DNA from: CBDBZL01 sp031399025
GTDB lineage: Bacteria; Pseudomonadota; Alphaproteobacteria; Sphingomonadales; Sphingomonadaceae
Length of the DNA stretch: 64,000 bases
Assembly (NCBI GenBank): GCA_031399025.1
Contig: JANNOJ010000068.1
Coordinates: forward strand, 1 to 64,000
Reading direction: 5' to 3'
In this document: positions 1 through 7,700 of the stretch, piece after piece
Position numbering within the stretch: position 1 is the first letter of the stretch
Layout: every line of letters begins with the position of its first letter
The notes under the pieces: model-generated
What the model was told of the DNA's origin: nothing
Seen by the model: the letters and a program-made list of their open reading frames with translations, nothing else
Databases searched by the model: none
Position numbers and translations under genes: made by a program

Positions 1-1
1 C

Positions 2-115
2 ATCTTCAAAACCTACGCCGACATCCTCGATCACTGCTGCTTTGCATGGAACCGCCTCGTCGATCAGCCTTGGCGCATCATGTCCATCGGACTACGACAA
101 TGGGCACATGGGTGA
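2..115 (+). pseudogene. IS630-family transposase, C-terminal end (truncated by window edge)
   Basis: The frame starting at base 2 encodes 37 residues ending in a TGA at 113-115, with the pieces DHCCFAWNRL and DQPWRIMSIGLRQWAHG. This is the usual C-terminus of IS630-family DDE transposases in alphaproteobacteria. The rest of the gene lies left of the window, so it cannot be told whether the element is intact. No terminal inverted repeat was confidently identified downstream. It sits about 170 bp before a broken sensor kinase, which suggests a mobile or decayed neighbourhood. Confidence 0.75.
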
Positions 116-288
116 CGGTCGGTGGGATTTGGTATAAGCCCATGGAATTGTGGAGGTTGGCACGGTCTGGACTGACCTGTCGGCTCTCGTCACCCTTACT
201 CCGACGAGACGTCACGGTCTCTGATGCAATCTTGCCTTCGGTGTTTTGCTTCGAACTGCTACGACCCAAGGTCACGAACGGGGGGTGC

Positions 289-1375
289 ATGCAAAGCGAT
301 CAAGGGACAGAAAAGATTGAGGAATTGCTTGCAACTCCCGATCTTGCAGATGCGCTTGAAAGTGATCGGTTCAGACAGTTCTTAGATCATGTGCCGGTCG
401 CCATCGCCGTGTCCGAACTTCGGCCTTCGGAGAAGGTGACTTACTGTAATCATGAGTTCGAGCGGCTTACCGGCCAAAGCGCGGCAGACATACAGGGGTA
501 AGATTGGTCCACCCTCCCCGGGATCGCTACTCCCGGTCACGACGATACCGAGCTCAGCGATGCCGTTCAAAACGGGGAAGAATACCTGGGCACATTCACG
601 ATCGAGCGCAACTGCGAGTGCACCGTCGTAGACGCCTGGTTGAATACGATCGAAAGCGACGAAGGCGTCCCCATTTTTCGTCTGGTCGCCTTAGCCGGTT
701 CGGGACAGCGCACTCGACCCGAAGCCGAAGAACGCGACCAGCTGCTGCAAGACAAGGACACACTGCTGCTCGAACTCCAGCATCGCGTCAAAAATAATCT
801 CCAGATGATCACCGCCTTGATACGCATGGAAGCGCGCGAACTTGGAGATAGCGATACTGGAGCGAAGTTTGACCGACTGGCAGGACGAATTAGTTCACTT
901 GTCTATCCTGTATGATCTCCTGTCCGGGAGGGCCGCGGGTGATACGGTCGATTTGGGCGTATACCTTAGCCAAGTGGCCTCTTCGGTGATGGAAGCTCAT
1001 GCGGTTGAGGGTGTTCGGCTTGAGCTGAAGGTCGACACTTGGCTAGTTTCCGTCAACGTCGCGATGCCGACTGGTTTGGTCGTGAATGAACTGATGACCA
1101 ACACACTGAAACACGCCTTCGTCGATCGAGACGGCGGCGTGATCAAGCTTTCGAGCCTAGTTGATGATACGGGTTGTCACGTTGTCTTTTCAGACAACGG
1201 TAGGGGCCTACCCGAGGGCGCGGCTTGGCCACAACCCGGTAAGCTCAGTGCGGTAATCGTCCAGTCTCTTCGGCAGAATGCAAAAGCTAACATATCAGTG
1301 CGAACAGCAGCCAACGAAGGCATACACGTAGACATCCTTTTTGCGCGGGAGGCCCCATTGCCGCAGGCGAACTGA
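289..1375 (+). pseudogene. HisKA_2-type sensor histidine kinase, broken by a stop codon and a frameshift
   Basis: Three ORF pieces join into one kinase. A PAS domain starts at ATG 289 (piece VTYCNHEFERLTGQSAADIQ). It is interrupted by an in-frame TAA at 499-501 and continues in the same frame (DWSTLPGIATPGHDD) into a HisKA_2 phospho-acceptor helix, LQHRVKNNLQMI, near 778-813. At about 893-905 the frame moves by one base and the HATPase_c part continues (NELMTNTLKHAF as N-box, SDNGRGLPEG as G-box) to the stop at 1375. Base composition is clearly less GC-rich than the housekeeping genes from 1.8 kb on, which suggests transfer. HisKA_2/HWE kinases in this group often act in light or general-stress signalling. 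As it stands the gene should not give a full-length kinase. Confidence 0.8.
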
Positions 1376-1764
1376 GTTGCTGTCGTGCTCTTGCGGGTGC
1401 AGATCGCACACCGCCTGAGCGACAGCGTTAAATTTGCTTCCATAGGCTTTTCCCCTAAATAGGTGCGCCCGGACTCCAGCCTCGCTTGGCTAGAAGACGG
1501 GATTTCGCGATCGATTTGACTTGCGCGCGGTTCGAAGCGTTACTTCGATCCAGCCCCCAAGATCGAGGCCCAAAGCCCCCCAAAGATTCGTAGGACGCAG
1601 TTTCAGACGCGGAGAAATTGCGCCTCAATCGCGCCCTTGCGGTAGGCCGCAGTGTCTCTTGGCCTACGCTTCCGGAGTCGCGTCCTCGAAAGGTCCCGGA
1701 AAGTCGGGGACAATTTCGGAGCCGGGCCGAGAGACAGAAAAGCCAATAAAAACACGAAGATACG
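1376..1764. other. Intergenic stretch without a recognisable gene
   Basis: About 390 bases between the broken kinase and the 3' end of tRNA-Lys. No ORF here has recognisable protein similarity; the open frames running into the tRNA are readings of the tRNA itself. The position directly downstream of a tRNA 3' end is where integrase-type elements usually insert, but I see no integrase gene and no second copy of the tRNA end in the window. Confidence 0.5.
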
Positions 1765-1840
1765 TGGTGAGCCCTGCTGGGTTCGAACCAGCGACCTACT
1801 GATTAAAAGTCAGTTGCTCTGCCGACTGAGCTAAGGGCCC
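1765..1840 (-). tRNA. tRNA-Lys (anticodon UUU)
   Basis: Read on the minus strand, the 76-base sequence folds as a full cloverleaf. The acceptor stem is GGGCCCU with AGGGCUC (one G-U pair), the T-loop reads GGTTCGAACC, and the anticodon stem CTGA/TCAG encloses the loop CTTTTAA, giving anticodon UUU. The CCA tail is encoded (plus-strand tgg at 1765-1767). Its 3' end faces the accessory segment at 1-1.4 kb. Confidence 0.95.
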
Positions 1841-1876
1841 CCGGGAAACACGCGCTGATGCGGTGGCGAGGGCGGC

Positions 1877-2371
1877 TTAGGGCAGGGGGCGGCGGGCGGT
1901 CAAGCGGGCGCGCAGTTGGCGCAGCGTCAGGCCAGTGAGCGGATCGCGCCAGCGCGCGGCAATGGCGGCCGCCGGGGCGAGAACGAAATCGCGGGTACGG
2001 AAGGCCGCATGGGGGATCACCAGGCCGGGCGCGGCATGGCGCCCGCCGCTCCATAACACGATATCGAGGTCGAGCACGCGGGCGCCCCACCGTCGGCCGC
2101 CGGCGCGCCGCCCGAACGCCCGCTCGATCGCCTGGAGCAAACCCAGCAGCTCGCGCGGACCGTGCTGAGTGCGCAGCAGCATGGCACCGTTGGCGTAGCG
2201 CCGGTGGGACGGGCCGATCGGCGTACTGTCGATCACTCCGGCGATGGCGAGCACCTCGCCCACCGTCTCGCCGATTTGCTGCGTCGCTGCGGCCAGCACC
2301 GCGCGCGGCGCTCCGAAGCGGTGGTGGCGCCTGTTGGAGCCGAGCGCGACCAGGTAGGTGTGCCGGCTCAG
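1877..2371 (-). CDS. folK: 2-amino-4-hydroxy-6-hydroxymethyldihydropteridine pyrophosphokinase
   Basis: HPPK transfers pyrophosphate from ATP to 6-hydroxymethyl-dihydropterin in folate synthesis. The frame carries the family start (TYLVALGSNRR), the signature RWGARVLDLDIVLW and the C-terminal IPHAAFRTRDFVLAP, about 160 residues as usual. The start is odd: there is no ATG, GTG or TTG near the conserved N-terminus. The best placed codon is a CTG at 2371-2369 that overlaps the TGA of the upstream amidohydrolase (order CTGA), so translation is probably coupled or begins at CTG. The next in-frame upstream ATG lies well inside the neighbouring gene. Product identity is firm; the start is not. Confidence 0.85.
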   Translation of the reverse strand: MSRHTYLVALGSNRRHHRFGAPRAVLAAATQQIGETVGEVLAIAGVIDSTPIGPSHRRYANGAMLLRTQHGPRELLGLLQAIERAFGRRAGGRRWGARVLDLDIVLWSGGRHAAPGLVIPHAAFRTRDFVLAPAAAIAARWRDPLTGLTLRQLRARLTARRPLP

Positions 2372-3249
2372 ACGTCCTCGCAGATGCGCCCGTAGAGCTG
2401 CGGCCGCCGATCGCGGAAGAAGCCCATGCTCGCCCGGTGGCGGCGCGCGGCGGCCAGGTCGAGCTCGGCGGTGATGACCCCTGCCTCCTGGCGGCCGAGC
2501 TCGCCCAGGCAATCGCCCCATTCGTTGGTGATGAAGCTGTGGCCATAAAAGGTCTGGCCCGCGCCGGCTCCCACCGGCTCGGAGCCAATGCGGTTGGCGG
2601 CGACCACCGGCATGCAATTGGATACCGCGTGCCCTACCATCGCCCGGCGCCACATGCGGCTGGTATCGAACTCGGCGTCCTGCGGCTCGGAGCCGATGGC
2701 GGTGGGGTAGAACAATAGCTCGGCCCCCATCAGCGCCATCACGCGGGCGCTCTCGGGATACCACTGGTCCCAGCAGATGCCGACGCCGATCCGGGTGGTT
2801 GCGCCGCTCCCCAGATCGAGCTCCCACACCTTGAAGCCGCTGTTGCCGGGGCGGAAATAGTACTTCTCCTCATAGCCTGGTCCGTCGGGGATGTGGCTCT
2901 TGCGGTAGGCGCCCAGGATCTCGCCGGCGCGGTCGATCATGGCGAGCGTGTTGTAGTAATGCTGGCCATCGCGCTCGAAGAAGCTGGTGGGAATGGCCAC
3001 CTGCAATCGCCGCGCCAGCGCCTGCATGGCGCGGACCGAGGGGTGCTCGGCGGTAGGCCGGGCGAGTTCGAAGAAACGGTCCGCCTCCTCGCGGCAGAAG
3101 TAGGGGCCGGAAAACAGCTCGGGCGGCAGGACGATGCGGGCGCCCCGGCCGGCCGCTTCCTCGACCAGCGCCGAGACTGCGGCGATGTTGTGCGCCTCGT
3201 CCTCGGAGCCGAGGGCAAGCTGGAGCGCGGCGACGGTGATGCGGGTCAT
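2368..3249 (-). CDS. aguB: N-carbamoylputrescine amidase (nitrilase superfamily)
   Basis: A carbon-nitrogen hydrolase of 293 residues that should release CO2 and ammonia from N-carbamoylputrescine to give putrescine. The nitrilase triad is visible: Glu44 (LPPELFSG), Lys117 (AYRKSHIPDGPGY) and Cys159 (GVGICWDQWYPE). The run CWDQWYPESARVMALMGAE is typical of AguB rather than of beta-ureidopropionase. I chose the internal Met (MTRITVAALQLAL) because the family begins there; the longer frame to 3285 would overlap the small membrane gene upstream. folK follows with a 4-base overlap. No agmatine deiminase (aguA) is nearby, so the substrate is inferred from family only. Confidence 0.85.
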   Translation of the reverse strand: MTRITVAALQLALGSEDEAHNIAAVSALVEEAAGRGARIVLPPELFSGPYFCREEADRFFELARPTAEHPSVRAMQALARRLQVAIPTSFFERDGQHYYNTLAMIDRAGEILGAYRKSHIPDGPGYEEKYYFRPGNSGFKVWELDLGSGATTRIGVGICWDQWYPESARVMALMGAELLFYPTAIGSEPQDAEFDTSRMWRRAMVGHAVSNCMPVVAANRIGSEPVGAGAGQTFYGHSFITNEWGDCLGELGRQEAGVITAELDLAAARRHRASMGFFRDRRPQLYGRICEDV

Positions 3250-3271
3250 GCGCGGGGAGGTAGGCACCGCC

Positions 3272-3436
3272 TCACGAGGGGACAAGCGCGAAGTCGACCT
3301 GCACCGATACCGCGCTGACCGAGAGCGGCGTCTTCCTTCGGTCGATCTCGCGCGGATCGTAGAAGGTCTCGCCGCCGCCCGCGAGCAGCAGCAGCAGCGC
3401 AGTGGGAACCAAGGCGAACAGGCCGGCGGGGTTCAT
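3272..3436 (-). CDS. Small single-pass membrane protein, unknown function
   Basis: A 54-residue frame beginning MNPAGLFALVPTALLLLLAGG, one hydrophobic helix at the N-terminus followed by a polar tail. A good ribosome site (GGGAG) lies about 7 bases before the ATG at 3436, which supports translation from there rather than from the longer frame. It precedes aguB on the same strand with a gap of about 20 bases. I do not recognise the family; the helix could be a signal anchor. Confidence 0.5.
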   Translation of the reverse strand: MNPAGLFALVPTALLLLLAGGGETFYDPREIDRRKTPLSVSAVSVQVDFALVPS

Positions 3437-3538
3437 GGCAGATCTCCCGGCGACCAAGCGAGACGCTGCTACGCGCTTTGTGCCATTATTTCGCCGTAAT
3501 CGCTGAACCGGAGATGACGGGGGTCTCCTGACGCGATC

Positions 3539-4390
3539 CTAGGCGCGTTTGCGGAACAGCAGGGTCATCCGGTCGCTCTCGCCGATCGCGTCCAGCTCGG
3601 CCCGGCGCGCGGTATCGGTCTCCGGCGTGCCGCGATAGTTGGGCGGCAGGGTCCACACGCCCTCTTCCCAATCGGCCGGATCGTTCGGATTGGCGTTGAC
3701 CTCGCTGCTGCCGACCAGCTCGAAGCCGTAGGCGTTGAGCAGCGCGATCACGTCCTCCTGGCGCTGGTAGCCCTTGTCGCCCAGCACGTAATCCGCCGGG
3801 GCATCGGCCTTGGCGCGGTGCTGCTCGATGCCGAGCAGGCCATCGTCCTTGAGCAGGCGGCGCGCCGCGACCAGAGTGTCGTGCAGCATGCCCATCCGCC
3901 GCATGTTGTGCATCTCGCGAAAGATGAGGAAGCGATCCGCCGTGCCGGCGAGCTGCGCCAGATCGTCATCGGTGTTGGCGCCCACCGCCTGCGCGCCCGC
4001 CCCGCCGGTCCATTGGTTCGCCTGGGCGGGAAACTGCCCGGCGGTATCGCGCAACCGCGCCATGAAGCCGGTCGCGCCCTCGGCGACCGCCGGGTTCAGC
4101 GCCACATAGGTTCCCTGCTCGCCCAAATAGGGGATGAGTACGCGCGAGAACCAGCCGCCTGCCGGCATGAAATCGACCACCGTCATGCCCGGCTCGACGC
4201 GGAAGAACGCGAGCGTTTCTGCCGGGTTGCGCCAGCGGTCGCGGGCGCGGTCGGCGGCCCGGCGCTCGTGGGCGAGCACGCTGGCCAGCTCGGCGCTCGC
4301 GGCCGGGGTGATCTGCGCGGAGGCGGGTTGCGCCAAGCAGAGGCCGGCGGCGGCGATGGCGGCGATGGCGGCGAGCATGATTGGGCGCAT
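3539..4390 (-). CDS. Exported class I SAM-methyltransferase-like protein (COG4798 type)
   Basis: 283 residues: a signal peptide (MRPIMLAAIAAIAAAGLCLA, cleavage near ASA-Q) followed by a methyltransferase-like fold. MTVVDFMPAGGWFSRVLIPY corresponds to motif I, with its glycines replaced in part (DFMPAGG), and RLLKDDGLLGIEQH to the later strand. This family of predicted methyltransferases with a secretion signal is common in Sphingomonadales and Caulobacterales; its substrate is not known, and periplasmic SAM would be unusual. The start at 4390 has AGGA upstream and gives a clean signal peptide. It is divergent from msrA, with 97 bases between. Confidence 0.7.
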   Translation of the reverse strand: MRPIMLAAIAAIAAAGLCLAQPASAQITPAASAELASVLAHERRAADRARDRWRNPAETLAFFRVEPGMTVVDFMPAGGWFSRVLIPYLGEQGTYVALNPAVAEGATGFMARLRDTAGQFPAQANQWTGGAGAQAVGANTDDDLAQLAGTADRFLIFREMHNMRRMGMLHDTLVAARRLLKDDGLLGIEQHRAKADAPADYVLGDKGYQRQEDVIALLNAYGFELVGSSEVNANPNDPADWEEGVWTLPPNYRGTPETDTARRAELDAIGESDRMTLLFRKRA

Positions 4391-4487
4391 GGCAGGTCCT
4401 CTTCCGAACTCGGCTAGGTCGTATCGTGCCGGCCGCCGATGACAAGCGCGTTTCGTCTCCCCATCTGCCGCGGCAAAGGAGAGATCG

Positions 4488-5027
4488 ATGAGCGATGCGC
4501 AAACCGCAATCCTGGCCGGCGGGTGCTTCTGGTGCACCGAGGCGGTGTTCAACGACGTGGTTGGCGTGACCCAGGTCGAGAGCGGCTATATCGGGGGCCA
4601 GAGCGCCAACCCCACCTACCAGGAGGTGTGCTCGGGGCAGACCGGCCATGCCGAGGCGATCAAGGTCACGTTCGACCCCGAGGCGGTCACCTATGCGGAA
4701 ATCCTCGAGATGTTCATGGGCACGCACGATCCCACCCAATTGAACCGCCAGGGCAACGACGTGGGCACGCAGTACCGCTCGGCGATCTTCCCGCTCGACG
4801 AGGCGCAGCGCGCGGCGGCCGAAGCGGCGATCGCGCGGTCGAACGAGGCGCACGGTGGCAAGGTGGTGACCACCATCGAGGCCGCTTCGACCTGGTATCC
4901 GGCCGAGGACTACCACCAGGAATATTGGCAGGGCGAGGGGCGCAGCAACCCATACTGCCTGGCGACTATTCCTCCCAAGCTGATGAAATTGCGTAAGAGT
5001 TTTGCAGACCGGGTGAAGACTGGCTGA
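4488..5027 (+). CDS. msrA: Peptide-methionine (S)-S-oxide reductase MsrA
   Basis: A 179-residue cytoplasmic repair enzyme that reduces the S-epimer of methionine sulfoxide in proteins using thioredoxin. The catalytic motif GGCFWCTE places the nucleophilic Cys at residue 13, and GYIGGQSANPTYQEVCSG and YHQEYW are the other family blocks. A strong Shine-Dalgarno sequence (AAAGGAG) precedes the ATG. The second half of the system, msrB, lies at 18.2 kb, not in the same operon. Confidence 0.95.
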   Translation: MSDAQTAILAGGCFWCTEAVFNDVVGVTQVESGYIGGQSANPTYQEVCSGQTGHAEAIKVTFDPEAVTYAEILEMFMGTHDPTQLNRQGNDVGTQYRSAIFPLDEAQRAAAEAAIARSNEAHGGKVVTTIEAASTWYPAEDYHQEYWQGEGRSNPYCLATIPPKLMKLRKSFADRVKTG

Positions 5028-5217
5028 CCATGAGCGCTACTCTCTGGTCGCGGGCTCCCGCCGCGAACGAGCACCTGGACGCCGGCTGCATCGGGGCGGT
5101 CGCCCCGAACCGGCCAGCTGCCGACGCTCGCCGGTGTCCGGCCGCCCGCCGGCAAGCCCGGCAGTCCCTAGACTGATCCTCTCGGGAGTGAGCGGAACCC
5201 CGGTGGTTGGGCCCAGC

Positions 5218-6450
5218 TCACCCCCGCCAGCGGGCGACGAAAAAACCGTCGAGCCCACCGGTTTCGACCAGCATCCCGGGGTCGGTGCGCACCCAACCCT
5301 CCGGCGTCGGCCCCAGGCCGGGGGGAAGCTCGACCTCGACGATGGGCTCGGGCATGAGCGCCACACCGGCTACCTGGTCTTCGCCCTCCCCGCGCTCGAG
5401 CGAGCACACCGCATAGACCAGCCTGCCGCCGGGCGCGACCCATCCCGCGGCCCGCGCGAGCAGGCGCGCCTGGAGCATGGCGAGCTCGGCAATCTGCGCG
5501 GCGCCGATCCGGTGGAGCACGTCGGGGTGCCGACGGCAGGTGCCGGTGGAGGTGCACGGCGCATCGAGCAGCACGGCATCATAAGGAGCATCCGGCTCCC
5601 ATTCGAGCCCGTCGGCCACCACGATGTCGGCCGTCAGACCGGTGCGCTCCAGGTTGCGGCGCAACACCTCGAGCCGCCGGTCGCTGGCGTCCAGCGCGGT
5701 CACCTGCCACCCCGCCGCCGCCAGTTGCAGCGTCTTGCCGCCCGGCGCGGCGCACAGGTCGAGCACGCGGCGCCGAGCACCAGGGCCGAGCAGCCGCGCG
5801 GGGATGCGGGCGGCGAGATCCTGCACCCACCAGCCGCCCTCGGCATAGCCCGCGAGCTCGGCAACCGGCGCGCCGCGTGCCAGGCGGACGTGGCCGGGCG
5901 CCAGGCTGAAGCCGCCAAGCTGCCCGGCCCATTGGTCGGTGGTCGCCGGGTCCTTGAGCGAGACATCGAGCATCGGCGGCAGGGCCAAACCGGCGGCGAT
6001 CTCCGGTGCCCGTTCGCCCCAGCGCGCCGCCACTGCCGGCGGCAGCGTGGGGGCCGAGGGCAAGGTTGCGCCGCCCCGCATCAGTACGCCGAAGACACCG
6101 TGCGCCAGCCGCCGGGGGCCACCGGCGAGCAGCGGCAGCCCGGTGGCCACCACCGCATGCGGCGCAGTGCCGAGCCGCAACCACTGCGCCAGCATCAGCC
6201 GCAGCACCATGCGCGCCTTGGCATCGGGCGCCAGCACCTGGCGCGTGGCGCTGTCGACCAGTGCGTCGAGGTCCACCAGCCAGCGCAGCACCTCGCTGGC
6301 GATGGCGCGGGCCAGCGCCCGGTCGGCCAAGGCGGGCACGCCGCCCATCGCTGAGCGGTCGGCGTTGCCGAGCGTCTCGCCTCGCCGCAGCACCGCATCG
6401 AGCAGGCGCAACGCGGCGCGACGGGCGGACAGTCCGGGGGAGGGCGACAT
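5218..6450 (-). CDS. rsmB: RsmB/NOP-family 16S rRNA (cytosine-C5) methyltransferase
   Basis: 410 residues. The N-terminal third is a NusB-like helical domain (RRAALRLLDAVLRRGE, VLRLMLAQWLRLG). The C-terminal part is the SAM methyltransferase with motif I DLCAAPGGKT, motif IV DAPCTSTGTCRRHPD carrying the release cysteine, and motif VI YAVCSLERGEGE carrying the catalytic cysteine. These fit RsmB-type m5C modification of 16S rRNA. The start at 6450 was chosen because upstream sequence in frame is arginine/glycine-rich and overlaps the divergent DUF1674 gene region. The shared divergent promoter region is about 56 bases. Confidence 0.85.
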   Translation of the reverse strand: MSPSPGLSARRAALRLLDAVLRRGETLGNADRSAMGGVPALADRALARAIASEVLRWLVDLDALVDSATRQVLAPDAKARMVLRLMLAQWLRLGTAPHAVVATGLPLLAGGPRRLAHGVFGVLMRGGATLPSAPTLPPAVAARWGERAPEIAAGLALPPMLDVSLKDPATTDQWAGQLGGFSLAPGHVRLARGAPVAELAGYAEGGWWVQDLAARIPARLLGPGARRRVLDLCAAPGGKTLQLAAAGWQVTALDASDRRLEVLRRNLERTGLTADIVVADGLEWEPDAPYDAVLLDAPCTSTGTCRRHPDVLHRIGAAQIAELAMLQARLLARAAGWVAPGGRLVYAVCSLERGEGEDQVAGVALMPEPIVEVELPPGLGPTPEGWVRTDPGMLVETGGLDGFFVARWRG

Positions 6451-6506
6451 CGACCCGGCCCTAGGAGCACTTGCGCCGCGGCGCCACCCGCCCCACCTTC
6501 GCGACC

Positions 6507-6689
6507 ATGACCGCCCGAGCGACCATCCGACCCCAGCGCTTCGACAAGCCCGCGCACTGGAGCAACGACCCACCCGCGGCCCGCGCGCCCGATCAAGACG
6601 GCAGCGTGGACGCGGCGCACAACGAGCAACTCAGCCCAACGCGCTACGGCGACTGGGTCAAGAACGGCATCGCTGTCGATTTCTCCTGA
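6507..6689 (+). CDS. DUF1674 protein (SdhAF4-like succinate dehydrogenase assembly factor)
   Basis: A 60-residue protein ending SPTRYGDWVKNGIAVDFS. This matches the conserved C-terminal box of DUF1674, RYGDWexxGraiDF, shared with the eukaryotic assembly factor SdhAF4, which helps flavinate and protect SdhA. The upstream part (RFDKPAHWSND) is poorly conserved in the family, as expected. The ATG at 6507 is the likely start; an earlier one at 6471 would add 12 arginine-rich residues. It is divergent from rsmB. No sdh genes are in the window. Confidence 0.7.
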   Translation: MTARATIRPQRFDKPAHWSNDPPAARAPDQDGSVDAAHNEQLSPTRYGDWVKNGIAVDFS

Positions 6690-6861
6690 CGACCTCACCG
6701 GTTTCATGGCGGTCGCCCAGGCGGTGCCGGCGCCGCATCGCTGGGCCGGTAACAGTCCTGCGTGATCTGACAGCGGCCCTGGTCCGGCGCGGGCAGGGCG
6801 TCGTCGTTTCTCGGCGCCGGCCTCATCCACCCGGACCGCGCCCCGCCTGAGCCTGTCCTAG

Positions 6862-7696
6862 GCAGCATACCCATAAAGTGGATTCCCAACGCGCGTGATG
6901 TGTGATTCAGTCTTCGAGGAAAGGGAGACTGGGGATGGCGCGCTTCGATTTGACGGATTTCGAGTGGTCGGTGATCCAGCCGTTGCTGCCGACGAAGGTT
7001 CGGGGGGTGAAGCGAGTGGACGACCGCCGGGTGCTGAACGGGATATTCTGGCGGTTACGGACGGGAGCGCCGTGGGCGGACATTCCGTCGCGCTACGGGC
7101 CGCATACGACGTGCGTGAACCGGTTCAATCGGTGGCGGCGGGCAGGCGTTTGGGCCTATTGGAAGCGGTGTCAGTGGCTTACAAGGGCGATATCCAGATG
7201 ATCGACAGCTCGTCGATCCGGGTTCACCAGCATGCTGCCAACGCCCAAAAAAAGACGAGCGATCCTGTTGCATGGGTCGCTCGCGCGGCGGCCTGACGAC
7301 CAAGATCCACGCGCTGGTCGATGCCAACGGCCTGCCGATCGCGCTCAAGCTCACCGCCGGCCAGGCGCACGACGGGCGCAGTGCTGCCGACATGTACGCG
7401 ACGCTTTGCGCCGGCAATGTCCTGCTCGCGGATCGCGCCTATGATGCCGATGCGCTCCGGATCGAGATGGCGGCACGCGGCGTCTGGGCCAACATCCCGC
7501 CGATGCCCAACCGCAAACGACGACCCGTCTTCAGCGCCTTCCTCTATCGCTACAGAAACCTCGTCGAACGCTTCTTCAACAAACTCAAACAGTTCAGGGC
7601 CGTCGCCACCCGATACGACAAACGTGACGACAATTTCCTCGCCTCCGTCCAGCTCGCCTCAATCCGCATCTGGTTGCGGCATAATGAGTCGGTGGC
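6862..7696 (+). mobile_element. IS5-family insertion sequence (IS427-like), 835 bp, with CTAG target duplication
   Basis: The element is flanked by CTAG at 6858-6861 and 7697-7700, which fits the YTAR target duplication of IS5-family elements. The outer ends (GCAGCATACCCATAAAG on the left; the complement of the right end reads GCCACCGACTCATTATG) match at about half of the first 25 positions, so the inverted repeats are degenerate or I have the ends slightly off. The right CTAG supplies both the transposase stop and, on the other strand, the stop codon of hemH. Confidence 0.7.
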
Positions 7697-7700
7697 CTAG
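6935..7700 (+). pseudogene. IS5-family transposase in three reading frames
   Basis: The N-terminal part (ATG 6935, MARFDLTDFEWSVIQPLLP, GAPWADIPSRYGP) is followed by the DDE core in another frame (DIQMIDSSSIRVHQHAAN) and the C-terminal core in a third (MGRSRGGLTTKIHALVDANG, RYRNLVERFFNKLK). The second switch is a -1 step at a run of seven A at 7247-7253, the usual programmed frameshift site of IS427-like elements. The first, near 7150-7155, looks like loss of one G in the run tttggg and is not programmed, so the copy is probably inactive unless this is a sequence error. A ribosome site (AAGGGAG) precedes the ATG. Confidence 0.75.

Noticed and set aside
289..1375. Stop codon read-through or programmed frameshift in the sensor kinase
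   Set aside because: No stimulatory structure or slippery sequence is evident at either site, and two lesions together fit a pseudogene better.
1521..1834. Frames containing SPAGFEPATY or GEPCWVRTSD
   Set aside because: These are the familiar translations of a tRNA gene and come from tRNA-Lys.
5030..5176. 48-codon frame (MSATLWSRAPAANEHLDAG) right after msrA
   Set aside because: No ribosome site, no family, and a composition no better than background.
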